Below the pieces are notes generated by a model that was not told where the DNA came from, did no database searches, and saw nothing but the letters and a program-made list of their open reading frames with translations. DNA of 64,000 bases from Terebella lapidaria (lineage: Eukaryota; Annelida; Polychaeta; Terebellida; Terebellidae): assembly GCA_949152475.1 (NCBI GenBank), contig OX424560.1, positions 40,741,719 through 40,805,718 on the forward strand, in the 5' to 3' direction. A program made the position numbers and the translations under genes. This document shows positions 33,699 through 45,160 of this stretch, one piece after another (the first letter of the stretch is position 1; every line of letters begins with the position of its first letter).

Positions 33699-34460
33699 AA
33701 ATGTAACTCCATCATCACCATTAATCATAACTCTAAGTTCCCGTAAAATGATGTTATCTTATCTATATCACCGAAATATAGAAATTAACTTCAGATTATC
33801 ATTCACAAGGTTGAATGTTATCGCAAAAATAACTGAAAAGGCCTTGTTCTTCATTATACTTTTTAACACACATGCTAAGTGTTACATAGTGAACAACCAT
33901 TACATCCTAGCTGCCCGTTAATACCATTCACACATTCACATGAATTGTATGATTTTGGAAATAACACTGTCTCATGCGTGCTCCATATATATGTTTATAC
34001 TTTATACTGAGTTGTTAGTATTGCTTTCGTATGTGAGATGGAATAATGTGAATTCAAGTGTTATTTTTGACCAATGTTAAAATACAACATTGAGCAGTGC
34101 ATTTGTTTGTAAGGGTTTCGTATCAAGTACAGAACTTTCACGATGTTATACTTGATAATGCACGGGTGTATTGAAGATACTAATGTATCGTTTTTGTGCA
34201 AATATGATCCAGATGCTGAATAAAATATAATGGAAGTTCCAGCCTTGTCGTTGATTTTGAGTGAGAATTACACGTATGGGGGTGATGTTTCGTCAAATAG
34301 TAATTGGAGTGGATCATATAGATTATAACAGACTTTACATGTCAGCACTTTCAGCATTCTTAAATATACGAATGAACGTATTGCAACGTCCATGTGACGA
34401 ATTGAAAAATAGTTACACATTCGGAATACACTCTCTAAATCCGTCCAAACAACCTAACAG

Positions 34461-35690
34461 ATGAGGATCAAGGTCCAGGTCTTTTTTAAAATCATCGATC
34501 CAATGCGTTCGGGAATGCTATAGTTCACAGCCCTAAGGTGTAAATACAAAATTTATCTGAGAGTATACGTATCTTCATTATTTCATGAGATATAGCATCC
34601 TAGTCGGGATTTACTTGAGGATCAGTACATATTGATCTACACGTAGACCGAACACCCGATGGTCTTAGCATCCATATAGCATCCTAGTCGGGATTGACTC
34701 GAGGATCAGTACATATTGATCTACACGTAGACCGAACACCCGATGAACTTAGCATCCTGTAAACTGACAGTTCAACATCAGAAATCCAGCGCACGTGAGA
34801 TCTAGCCATGAAACAAAAACTCTGACGAGGTATCAAATAACTGATTCCGGCAAACCTTTCAAGATCAAGGTCCCAAGTCAAGGTCAGGGTCCTCTATGTC
34901 AATTCGACTTGGGTTATCTGTTCCTGGTCAAGATCCGAGGTGAAAGTCAGGGTCACATGAAGTCTGTCTTGAATTTGTCTGGACCTGGTTTGAAATGTAT
35001 AGGTCGATGAAACACGGGCAACCTCTGATTCGAAGTCACAGTCAAGGTCATGTCAAGTCGGTCTCGAGTTTAATATGTACATGGTTATAAGTCTCTAGGT
35101 CTATCTACTTACGTGATTAAACCCTTCCACGCTGTGGACTTGGACTCAACTATCTCAACATGAATAGCTTGAAATATGCAATTTCGCTTCTGATGTGACA
35201 GATTTCGTTGCCATAAAAAAACGTTAATTACACCAAAATGGATAATCCGATTGGGCTAATATCGGAGATCGGATTGACCTCGGGTCACAAATATTATGCA
35301 TTGCCTGACCATCGAGCTATGAATTATACTTGGATTATTTCATCAGAATCGAACAAGAATTGTGGACATTATGGCCTTTTGAATTTTCGAAAATTTGACG
35401 TTTTGACGTAAATAAATAAACGTCACATCTGAAAACTAATGGCATAGTAAATATCAGGGGACATTCCATTTGATATACTTCTTGATAGGCTTTAGTCAGT
35501 TTGAAAATTTGCCCCTGAAATTTTGCTCATATTCCATTTTCCACCAAGTTCAAAGTCAATAATGAAAGTGACATATATGTCTGATTGCCACACCTCTTCT
35601 GAATGATATGGTACAATTTTCACGAGCCTACGACGATTCAAGCAGATGTTATTACCCGAAATCTGTTTTTCTGGGATTTCGATGACCTTG
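34461..35690. repeat. diverged AGGTCA-rich repeat with an 84-bp tandem duplication
   Basis: GATCAAGGTCCAGG and later CAAGGTCAGGGTCC stretches mark the start of AGGTCA-rich DNA. Between 34591 and 34755 a block with TATAGCATCCTAGTCGGGAT, GAGGATCAGTACATATTGAT and CACGTAGACCGAACACCCGA is present twice, 84 bp apart. The remainder resembles family B interior sequence at lower identity. Confidence 0.6.
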
Positions 35691-37362
35691 ACCTTGACCT
35701 TTGACCTTTGTACTTCTATTCGTAGAGGTCAATGCTGTCAATATGCATACCAAGTTTCAAGGGATTCCATACACTATTGACGATGTTGTGGCCTTTTGAA
35801 ATTTCGGGATTTGACGTTTATGACGTCACTGTGACGTCAGTGGACGTTATAGCGCCAAAATTAAAATATCATTGGAATCAGAGGCTCAAGGCCTTTCCAA
35901 CGATATACTACTCAATGTGGTGCGCTGAACTTCGTACTTGACCTTGAAATTCACCTTAGGCGAACTTATCGAGGTCAAGGTCAAATGTCAAGGTCAAGTC
36001 ACAGAAGATAGAACTCGAGTTTATCTAAAATATGCACTTGATTTGAAGACTCTGGGACGATTAGACCCGGAGTTATGGCCACCTATGTGTTTTAGACATT
36101 TTGCATGACTTTGACTTCCGTCATTTGTCATCAATTCCATGCTGCAAACATACTGTGAATGGAGTTTTTGAATATGCATGATAAAAGTCTGTTTATATAT
36201 GTTATATTATCACCGTACAAATTCATAATATCTTCAAATAATGAGTTTCCTTTGAAATTTCACCGATTTGTTGCCACAAAAACGTCCATTACGTCAAAAC
36301 GGATATATCGATTGAGCTAAAAATTGATAGAGACCATTATAAAAAGAATCCACATCATTTGTATCTGTTAGATCTGCAGTAAATGTTATAACTTTGCACA
36401 TCTGACACTCAAAAGGCCTGATACTCAGTCTGAAATCACGTTTGACGTCATTATGACGTCAATTGACGTCCGATTCCGAAAATAACAACAGATTTGGAAA
36501 CTACTCTCAAAGACCTTTCAAACGAGCTACTACTCGATATTTTTGCAAAAGGTCAAGGTCAAGGTCATTTTTTAGGTCAACTTCGGCCTCAGGCGCTTGC
36601 AAAGGCTATCGGTCATACGCCTTAGGTGTAAATATAAAAGTTGTTAGGCTAAGTGAGTGCAATACTGTGGATTTACTTTCGTGTCTCTATCTTGCTTACT
36701 TCCTGAGATATAATGACCTACATGGTTTCCACTTGCAGGTCAATATTGACCTTGACTTTCGACCTTTGATCTTGAAATTTCTTGGAACGAAAAAACTCGT
36801 CCTTGCCTATAAACAAGTGTATCATTAGATTTGTATGCACATTATTGACGCGTTCATCAGCATGTACAGCTTGAAACATGCAATTTCGCTTGTAATGGGA
36901 CCGATTTCGTTGCCATAGAAACGTCAATTACGTCATAACGGATTGACCGATCGCGCTAAAAATTGATACTGACCATAAGAGACCAGTCCCACATCGTTTC
37001 CAAGCATCAGATCGAAAATCGGAGGAGGTGACCTCCAAGGTCAAATATTCGACCTCGGGCGAACTTCTCAAGGTCAAGGTCAAAGGTCAAGGTCAAGGTC
37101 GCAGAAGATGGAACTCGAGTATATCTACAATATGAACTTAGTTTGAAGTCTCTAGGACGATTAGAACTGGAGTTATAGGCACTTACGTGTTTTCGACGTT
37201 TTGCATGACCTTGACCTTGACCTTTGACCTAGATACACCAAAATAGGACGTTCTCTGCGCGGTATTCTAGAGAATATGTGCACCAAACTTGGAGGAAATC
37301 AGATGAGAAATGTGGACGCTAGGCTGTAAACAAACAAACAAACGAGACGCCATAGGCGACGC
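35690..37362. repeat. family B unit (copy 2, 5'-shortened)
   Basis: From GACCTTGACCTTTGACCTTT onward it follows the order of the 15640-17293 unit closely, ending in GACGCTAGGCTGTAAACAAA and GACGCACTTGCCGGAATTG at 37350-37370, where copy 3 begins without a gap. Confidence 0.85.
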
Positions 37363-39185
37363 ACTTGCCGGAATTGTGAAGGTCAAAGGTCACATTCAAG
37401 GTCGCATAAGAACGGCCTTTTGATACGTTACAATATGGTCCTAGTTTGAAGTCTCTACGATGATTAGTTCCGAAGTTATTGTCATTTATGATATTTTGAC
37501 CTTTTTCTTGACTTGGACCTTTGTACTTCTATTCGTAGAGGTCAATGCTGTCAATATGCATACCAAGTTTCAAGGGATTCCATACACTATTGACGATGTT
37601 GTGGCCTTTTGAAATTTCGGGAATTTGACCTTTATGACGTCACTGTGACGTCAGTGTACGTTATAGCGCCAAAAATAAAATATCATTGGAATCAGAGGCT
37701 CAAGGCCTTTCCAACGATATACTACTCAATGTGGTGCGCTGACCTTCGTACTTGACCTTGAATTTCACCTTAGGCGAACTTCTCAAGTTCAAGGTCAAAT
37801 GTCAAGGTCAAGGTCACAGAAGATAGAACTCGAGTTTATCTAAAATATGCACTTGATTTGAAGACTCTGGGACGATTAGAACCGGAGTTATGGCCACCTA
37901 TGTGTTTTAGACATTTTGCATGACCTTGACTTTCGTCATTTGTCATCAATTCTATGCTGCGAACATACTGTGAATGGAGTTTTTGAATATGCATGATAAA
38001 AGTCTGTCTCTATATGTTATATTATCACCGTACAAATTCATAATATCTTCAAATAATGAGATTCCTTTGAAATTTCACCGATTTGTTGCCACAAAAACGT
38101 CAATTACGTCAAAACGGATATATCAATTGAGCTAAAAATTGACAGAGACCATCACAGAAAAAATCCACATCGTTTGCATCTGTTAGATCTGCAGTAAATG
38201 TTATAACTTTGCACATCTGACACCCAAAAGGCCTGAATGTCAGACTGAAATCACGTTTGACGTCATTATGACGTCAATTGACGTCCGATTCCGAAAATAA
38301 CAACAGATTTGGAAACTACTCTCAAAGACCTTTCAAACGAGCTACTACTCGATATTTTTGCAAAAGGTCAAGGTCAAGGTCATTTTTTAGGTCAATTTCG
38401 ACCTCAGGCGCTTGCAAAGGCTATCGGTCATACGCCTTAGGTGTAAATGCAAAAGTTGTTAGGCTAAGTGAGTGCAATACTGTGGATTTACTTTCGTGTC
38501 TCTATCTTGCTTACTTCCTGAGATATAGTGACCTACATGGTTTTCGCTTGCGGGTCAATATTGACCTTGGCTTTCGACCTTTGACCTTGAAACTTCGTGG
38601 AACAAAAGAACTCATCCTTGGCTATAAAAGGTTGTATCATTAGATTTTTACGCACATTATTGACGCTTTTATCAGCATGGACAGCTAGAAACGTGCAATT
38701 TCACTTATAATGGGACCGATTTCGTTGCCATAGAAACGTCAATTACGTCATAACGGATTGACCGATCGCCCTAAAAATTGATACTGACCATAAGGGACCA
38801 GTCCCACATCGTTTCCGAGCATCAGATCGAAAATCGGAGGAGGTGACCTCCAAGGTCAAATATTCGACCTCGGGCGAACTTCTCAAGGTCAAGGTCAAAG
38901 GTCAAGGTCAAGGTCACAAAAGATAGAACTCGAGTATATCTACAATATGAACTTGGTTTGAAGTCTCTAGGACGATTAGAACCGGAGTTATGGCCCCTTA
39001 TGTGTTTTCGACGTTTTGCTTGACCTTGACCTTGACCTTCGACCTAGATCCACCAAAATAGTGCGGTGCCTGCCCAGTAACCTACCGATATTGAGTATGT
39101 AATATGAACGGATTCGACCTAGAACTGTGGACGCTAGAGTGAAAACAAACAAACAAACGAGAGCCCCTAGGGCACCCACTTGCCG
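37362..39185. repeat. family B unit of ~1.82 kb (copy 3)
   Basis: This is nearly identical to 15478-17293 over its length, including AGAACGGCCTTTTGATACGT near the start and GTGCGGTGCCTGCCCAGTAA near the end. It abuts copy 2 head to tail. Its right end is slightly altered (GAGCCCCTAGGGCACCCACTTGCCGG). Confidence 0.88.
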
Positions 39186-40523
39186 GAACGCATACTCATA
39201 ATATTTGACAGGTTTCAATGAATTTGAAATTTCCAACTGTATCCTATTCAATATGGTGCACTGATGTTTCCAACTGTATCCTATTCAATATGGTGCACTG
39301 AACTTTGTACTCGACCTTGATATTGACTTGTGGCGAACCTCTCAAGGTCAAGGTCAAAGGTCACATTCAAGGTCACTCATGAAAGGCCTTTTAATATGCC
39401 ACAATATGGTCTTAGTTTGAACTCTCTGCGACGATTAGTTCCGAAGTTATGGCCATTTATGTGATTTTGACCTTTCTCTTGACCTTGACCTCGACCTTTG
39501 ACCTTGAGTCACGAAAATTGTGCATTGTCTGTGTATGAAGACACATAGTTTACCTGTATAATTCCATCAGAATCGAACAAGGTTTGTGGACACTATGACC
39601 ATTTGAAAGTTCGAAAAAATTACGTTTATGACGTCACTGTGACGTCAATAAACGTCACATCTCAAAACTGATGAGAAAGTATGTACCAGGGAGTCAAGAC
39701 CTTTCATTTGATATACTACTTGATAGGTTTCAGTTAGTTTTGAAATTTGACCTTGAAGTTTTCCTCATATGACCTTATTTTCCTGACCAAGTTCAAGGTC
39801 AATCATGAAATTGACATATACGCTCGATTGCTATGTCTCTTCTGAATGATATGCTTCGAATTTCATGAACCTACAACAATTCAAATGGATGTTATTACCG
39901 GAAACGTGTTTTTCTGGGATTTCGATGACCTTGACCTTGACCTTTGACCTTTGTACTTTAGTTACTAGAGGTCATTACTGTCAATATGCACATCAAGTTT
40001 TAAGAGATTCCATACAGTATTGACGATGTTATGGCCTTTTGAAATTTCGGAAATTTGACGTTTATGACGTCATTGTGACGTCAGTGTACGTCGCAGCGCC
40101 GAAAATAAGGTATCACTGCAATCAGGGGGCCAAGACCTTTCCAACGATATATTACTCGATATGATTAGCTGACCTTCGTACTTGACCTTGACATTCACCT
40201 CATGGCGAACTTCTCAAGGTCAAGGTCAAATGTCAAGGTCAAGGTCACAAAAGATAGAACTCGAGTTTATCTACAATATGAACTTGGTTTGAAGTCTCTA
40301 TAACGAACAGAACCGGAGTTATGGCCACTTATGTGTTTTTAACATTTTGCATGACCTTGACCTTGACCTTTGACCTAGAATCACCAAAAACGTGCAGTCG
40401 CGAACCATCATCCTAGAGAATATGCACACCAAGTTTGGGGAGAATCAAGAGAAAATTGTGGACGCTAGAGGGGGCACAAACAAACAAACAAATGAAGCAA
40501 TCGCTCAAAGAGCTAGGACTTGG
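39186..40523. repeat. diverged family B relative ending in a CTTGGCAAAATAAA half-hairpin
   Basis: AGGTCA runs, GACGTCACTGTGACGTCAAT and a ~37-bp duplication at 39230-39300 (TTTCCAACTGTATCCTATTC) are visible. The right end reads GTGGACGCTAGAGGGGGCAC, AAACAAACAAACAAATG, then ACTTGGCAAAATAAA at 40508, a variant of the family B end. Confidence 0.75.
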
Positions 40524-40687
40524 CAAAATAAAGTAATGAACTTGAAAAGAAGTCTATAATAAACCAGCTAAAAAACGTTTTGAGAGAGACTTGAATAGTT
40601 TTTTCTAGTTGCTGTTAAGTAAGTTGTACATGTATTAAATTGTGCAGTTATGCTATAAAAGACATGATCCTGTAAGTTAGAGAGAGA

Positions 40688-40773
40688 AAAAAAGTTTTGA
40701 GAGAGAGTTGAACCCGGGTCCGTGGATTGAAAGTCCTGAGCTCTATGCACAGCACCAACCTGGCCCACTGCGC
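40688..40773 (-). repeat. tRNA-like SINE head (copy 1)
   Basis: Read on the minus strand: GGGCCAGGTTGGTGCTG (A-box-like), then GGACTTTCAATCC, where GGA/TCC closes a 7-nt loop, then ACCCGGGTTCAACTCTC (B-box-like), followed by an A/T-rich tail. The layout is that of a tRNA-derived SINE. No intact cloverleaf can be drawn. Confidence 0.45.
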
Positions 40774-41284
40774 AAGTGGTGTATGTATTGTAACAGGTCC
40801 TCTATGGCAAGTTACTGCTAAAAACCGGGAATGGGGCCCGTTTGCTCCGCCGGTTGATCACCCCCAATAGTTCTGATATAAAGTAGCCTGTCGCTTGACA
40901 CAGACTGTATTAAGAATGAAGTTTTAGGCTTTGTTGTATCACTAGCACATCACTGAGTTAGAAAACCACCGAAATGTTGTTTGAGATCTGCATTTGGATA
41001 TATATATGATATACTGTATTAATACGCAACCGAGTGTGTATATTCAGGAATTAACACAGATGCGCTATGATGCGTGAAACACATGATCATAATGGAACCA
41101 ATTAGACACTGTAAATGACTTGGAAAAATATATACCAAGAAATAATTGAGTGTGATGACATAGAAATGACGAAGATTAACGTTACTGCTGCTATATATAT
41201 TTGCTGAATTTGTACACTACGAATGTGTTGTTTCCTTGTTTGGAATTGAATACATGATCTCATAATGGAGAAAAAAATAGTTTT

Positions 41285-41355
41285 GAGATAGTATTGAACC
41301 CCGGTTTGTGGATTCAAAGTCCTACACTCTACGCTCAGCACTAACGTGGCTGGCG
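41285..41355 (-). repeat. tRNA-like SINE head (copy 2)
   Basis: The minus strand carries GTAGGACTTTGAATCCACAA and ACCGGGGTTCAATACTATC in the same order and spacing as copy 1, with a shared downstream AAAACTATTTT/TTTTTCTC-like tail. It is a diverged member of the same SINE-like family. Confidence 0.4.
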
Positions 41356-41469
41356 ATGTGAAGCAGAGTGTTTCATATAGCAATGCTATTATCGTTTTCA
41401 TGTAATGATTTTCAGTAACGATTTTCTGTTGCCGTGACAACAGTTTGAGAGCTATGATGTTCCAAATCA

Positions 41470-42280
41470 AAAGGGTTATGCGGACATTCCGTGCACATAT
41501 TATGTGAGAATTTCGTCAAAATCACACAAGAATCGACCGCACAGCAATGTGTTAAACTTTGGATCCGAAATTCCTGACCCCCATTTATTTCACCTGGAGT
41601 TTAAATCGTCAATTTTGACTCAACCGCTGTCGGTCATACAACAAATGATGCAGAATTGGCCATAGTAAAAGACGTGAACACTTTTGGAAGTGCAGGTGGA
41701 ATGAAAGTGGAGTTATGACGATTTTTAATTTTGTGGTTTTTCAATGACCTTGGCGTTAATTCTTGACCTTTGACCTTGAGAAACAACAGGAATGTGCCGT
41801 TATACTGTGTGCATATGCTGTCAAAATTTCATAAGAATCCGACAAAAATTGACTGCACAGCATTGCTTGAAACTTTTGATCCAGAAACTCCTGACCCCCG
41901 TCTTTTTAACCTGGAGTCAAAATCGTCAATTTTGATGCAACAGCTGTCGGCCATACATCAAAAGATGCAGAATTGGCCATAGTAATCGATGCAAGAAATC
42001 TCGAAAGTCCAGATATAATATAACTGGAGTTATTACGATTTTAATTTTTTTTGTTTTTCTATGACCTTGGCGTGAATTTTTGACCTTTGACCTTCAGAAA
42101 CAAAAGGCTTATGCGGAAGCTGCTTGCGCATATTGTGTGAAAATTTCATGAAAATGCGACAAGAACTGCGCCCGCTATCGTCATAACAGACGGACAGACA
42201 AACATACAAACAAACAAACTAACAAACAAACAAGATGACTGACCAACATACTTGGCAAAATTTATTTTGCCAAGTAACAA
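41470..42280. repeat. ~318-bp tandem duplication ending in a TTGGCAAAAT hairpin
   Basis: Blocks such as CCTGACCCCC...ACCTGGAGT, GTCAATTTTGA, GATGCAGAATTGGCCATAGTAA and GACCTTGGCGT occur near 41574-41760 and again near 41892-42075. The segment ends with an AACAAACAAAC tract and a hairpin at 42250-42275, with arms ACTTGGCAAAAT and ATTTTGCCAAGT around TT. This matches the family B end layout with a different terminal sequence. Confidence 0.75.
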
Positions 42281-43380
42281 ACCAGCGACCATAGGTCGTA
42301 AGCTTGACGAAATGTTGACTGAACCATTCCTGACCATTTACTTTCGACATATGACCATGAAATTTTGCAAGTTCCATCAAGGTCAAGGTCATCTTCGAGG
42401 TCAACTTTTACCTTAGGTGCTTGGAAAGGCTATAGGTCATAGGCCTTAGGTCTAAATACAGAAGTTGTTAGGCTATATGAGTACTACAGTCTGACATTAC
42501 TTCGATGTTTCTATCCACATAAGATACTGAGTTCTATTGACCTACTTGATTTTCACCTGAAGGTCAATATTGACCTTGACCATTGGATATTGACCTTGAA
42601 CTTTTATGAACCGAAAGGACTTGAGCTTGTTTATAGCACTTTCTGCTGACAACTTTTTACACTCATATATCCGCACTCACACTAATAACTAAGATTCAAA
42701 TATCGATACACAATGTCACATTGAAATATTATTTACATTGGAATAAGTTATGCAAAAAAAGCTACATGATTCGTTACTTACTCTCTAATAACTTTCTTAG
42801 CCTCCTTTTTCCTAAAGCACAAAAGTGTCAGTCAACGAGTGCTCATTGACCGACAGGAAAAATTCCCAAACGAAATTTTCATGAAGATCTTGGCTTTATT
42901 GAGAACTGTATCTAGTGCACTATAGATTTTAGTGAAATAGCATATACAATTTCTACCATATCAAAATAAGTATAACCCAGAGATTCAGATTAATGACATA
43001 TTAAAGGAATACGATGGTAAATGTATACAATATAATTATATGGTAGTCAGAGTAACGGAACAATTATAATGAGATATTCATTCACATCAGATATAGTATG
43101 TGAATACATGACTGGCAGTGACGTGTACAATGATTACAATTGTGATCACTGATTATTTCTTTCTCATGTCAACTAAACATGAAGTAATAGCGCTTTCCAT
43201 GAAATATATAAAGTATATAAAGGGGGTTGTTCGAAATGAGGCGTGGCAATGAATACAATATAGTAGGAAAATGTCAATGAAGTTAAGTAAGTTCATGCAC
43301 CATAGTTTCGTCTTGATGGTGATGGTCAAATAAAAGGAGAACCAGCTTAAAAGTGGGCACATGTCAGGTCTGATGAATAA
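42281..43380. other. family B-like remnant then unassigned sequence
   Basis: 42290-42640 still holds AGGTCA motifs and matches the interior of the 1.8-kb unit (GGTCATAGGCCTTAGGT, GAAGTTGTTAGGCTA). From about 42650 I see no recognisable structure; the Helentron 2 right border probably lies here. Confidence 0.45.
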
Positions 43381-43383
43381 AGG

Positions 43384-43655
43384 TTTGCTTACGGGCAAAT
43401 TAATGCCACGCCAGAGGCAGAACAAAAATGAAATGGTGATGAATGGATTGGTTGCTTACGGGCAAGTTAATGCCGCGCCAGAGGCAAGGTTCAAAAGGAA
43501 TATTTTGACATGTGCCCGTATATTTCGACGACTGGTTGGTTTCGGGAAGTCAATGCCAGTTCAAATATCACTGAATGGATAGAAGAACGAAATGATTGGA
43601 TTACTACTAATGAATGGTCCCTTATGGACAATTCATTGCCACGCCCGAGAAGGAA
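43384..43655 (-). promoter_or_regulatory. 3' motif array of Helentron 2
   Basis: Minus-strand copies of GCCTCTGGCGTGGCATTAA/TTTGCCCGTAAGC at 43384-43421 and GCCTCTGGCGCGGCATTAAC at 43447-43484, with weaker relatives at 43538-43560 and 43617-43655 (GGGCGTGGCAATGAATTG). The Helentron 1 copy lies at 33663-33698. A repeated, strand-specific position downstream of the gene suggests a recognition site for Rep or for termination. Confidence 0.6.
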
Positions 43656-45160
43656 ATATTAACATGGTACAGAAACTGTGTTGATGTAGAATGGGGAGGT
43701 AATAGATCACATACATGTACGTTACAACCACAAATGGAGCATGAATGACAAAATACAAATAAGTAAGTACACTATCCTAAATTTATGATCTAAGTCCATA
43801 TGACATCCAATCTGGTTGGTTATATAAGGAGTAAAAAACGACTAGGCTGACGAGTTTACACACATTCATAAATCGTTTCAAAATATATAAATAACAGACC
43901 ATGAAACACCAGATACAACGTAGCACTATTACATACATCCATGAAGTTCGAGTCGTACAGACAAATAATGAAATTCATATTGCATTGCAAATGTTGAATA
44001 GCATTATTAAAATGAAACGAGAAAATCACTTCTTCAATTCTGTATCTGTCAACATAATAAGATATGGATATACACAAATTATATAATTAGAACATTTCCA
44101 TGCATGATCTTTAAACACATGTAAGCACACATCACAAATAAGTATTAGTATAAGCAAATGATAAGGTAAAGCCCATTCAGATATGTCGGGCAGATACAGT
44201 TTTTGTTACATCTCAGACTAGATAGCTAAACTGTATAACTTTCATTCATGAGTGAAATTGTATTAACGCATGATTTCATGCACAAATATATTGAAGATGC
44301 TAGTATACTAAATATATGTCCGAATACAATAAGTACAGTAAATACACCTCGGAATCGAGTGACACAAATACACGGTAAAATCGATGTCACTGGACATGTT
44401 CACCACTGATGTAGTGTACAATAAGTACCGTAATGAAATTATCTATGAATTCTAAATTTCATCTATTTTCTATGTACATACATAGACACATATTATATTG
44501 ACATACTATTGGTTCGATACACAAATGTTTGAACAGATGTAATATTGTGACAAACATTCACACAAACATACATACATAAATACAAACAAGTGAATTTGGA
44601 TGAGCTCGGGTGTTCCATCAAAAGAATTAAAAATGAATTTTTCCATTGAAGACGCTGAATTATTAAAAAAAAAGTGTTGACATCAGAACCGTATGTATAG
44701 GCTCATATGTATATAATAATGATAGAATGTGCTGTAACAAATGCATAAACATCAAGTATTACTGATAGTTCCACATAGGCCTATATGTTCTCTACTCGAA
44801 TATGCATGCATACAGTCACAGATAAATAAATAAATACAAGGTAGAATTCACATTTCACTGATCACGCTGAATTGCGCTTAATTTAAACCATGCATTTAAA
44901 TGCATGCACTTTTGACATACAAACGGAAACAATACCAGAACGTGGGAAACAGTATACAGGTACTAGTACTGAATGGAAAAGGGCCAACAATGCTCTTTAG
45001 TACGATGTGGGAGCAGGGAGGGAGGAGGGGGTGGGGGTGGGAAAGAAATGGTCAGATGTTTTGTCAACTGATCAATTAAGGTCTGTTGCTGTATCTTGGT
45101 TGCTTATTTTTCGCTTTTTTCTCTTGCATTTGACTTTGGATTCGAAACTTTTATCAGAGG
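43656..45160 (-). other. 3' non-coding region of Helentron 2
   Basis: AT-rich, no gene. Short simple tracts (GGGAGGGAGGAGGGGGTGGG at about 45013) and direct AATAAATAAATA runs near 44824 are visible. Confidence 0.5.

Larger units (their letters stand above)
23950..33700 (+). mobile_element. Helentron 1 (Helitron2-type rolling-circle element), minimal extent
   Basis: The limits given are the conserved 5' block (23952-24020) and the conserved 3' motif (33663-33698) shared with Helentron 2. True termini were not found and the element may reach about 34450. It contains one intact RepHel-endonuclease gene (24090-30902) and about 3 kb of 3' non-coding DNA. That DNA holds a long palindrome, a 153-bp duplication and GC homopolymers. 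Helentrons are known to be autonomous when they encode Rep, helicase and an APE-like endonuclease; all three are visible here. Confidence 0.75.
30903..34460 (+). other. long 3' non-coding region of Helentron 1 and its edge
   Basis: No gene is visible. It holds the palindrome at 31740-31870, C- and G-homopolymer runs (32235-32260 and 32344-32358), a 153-bp duplication (33316-33560), the conserved 3' motif (33663-33698), weaker echoes of it near 33731 and 33908, and an AATAAA signal near 34219. Confidence 0.55.
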
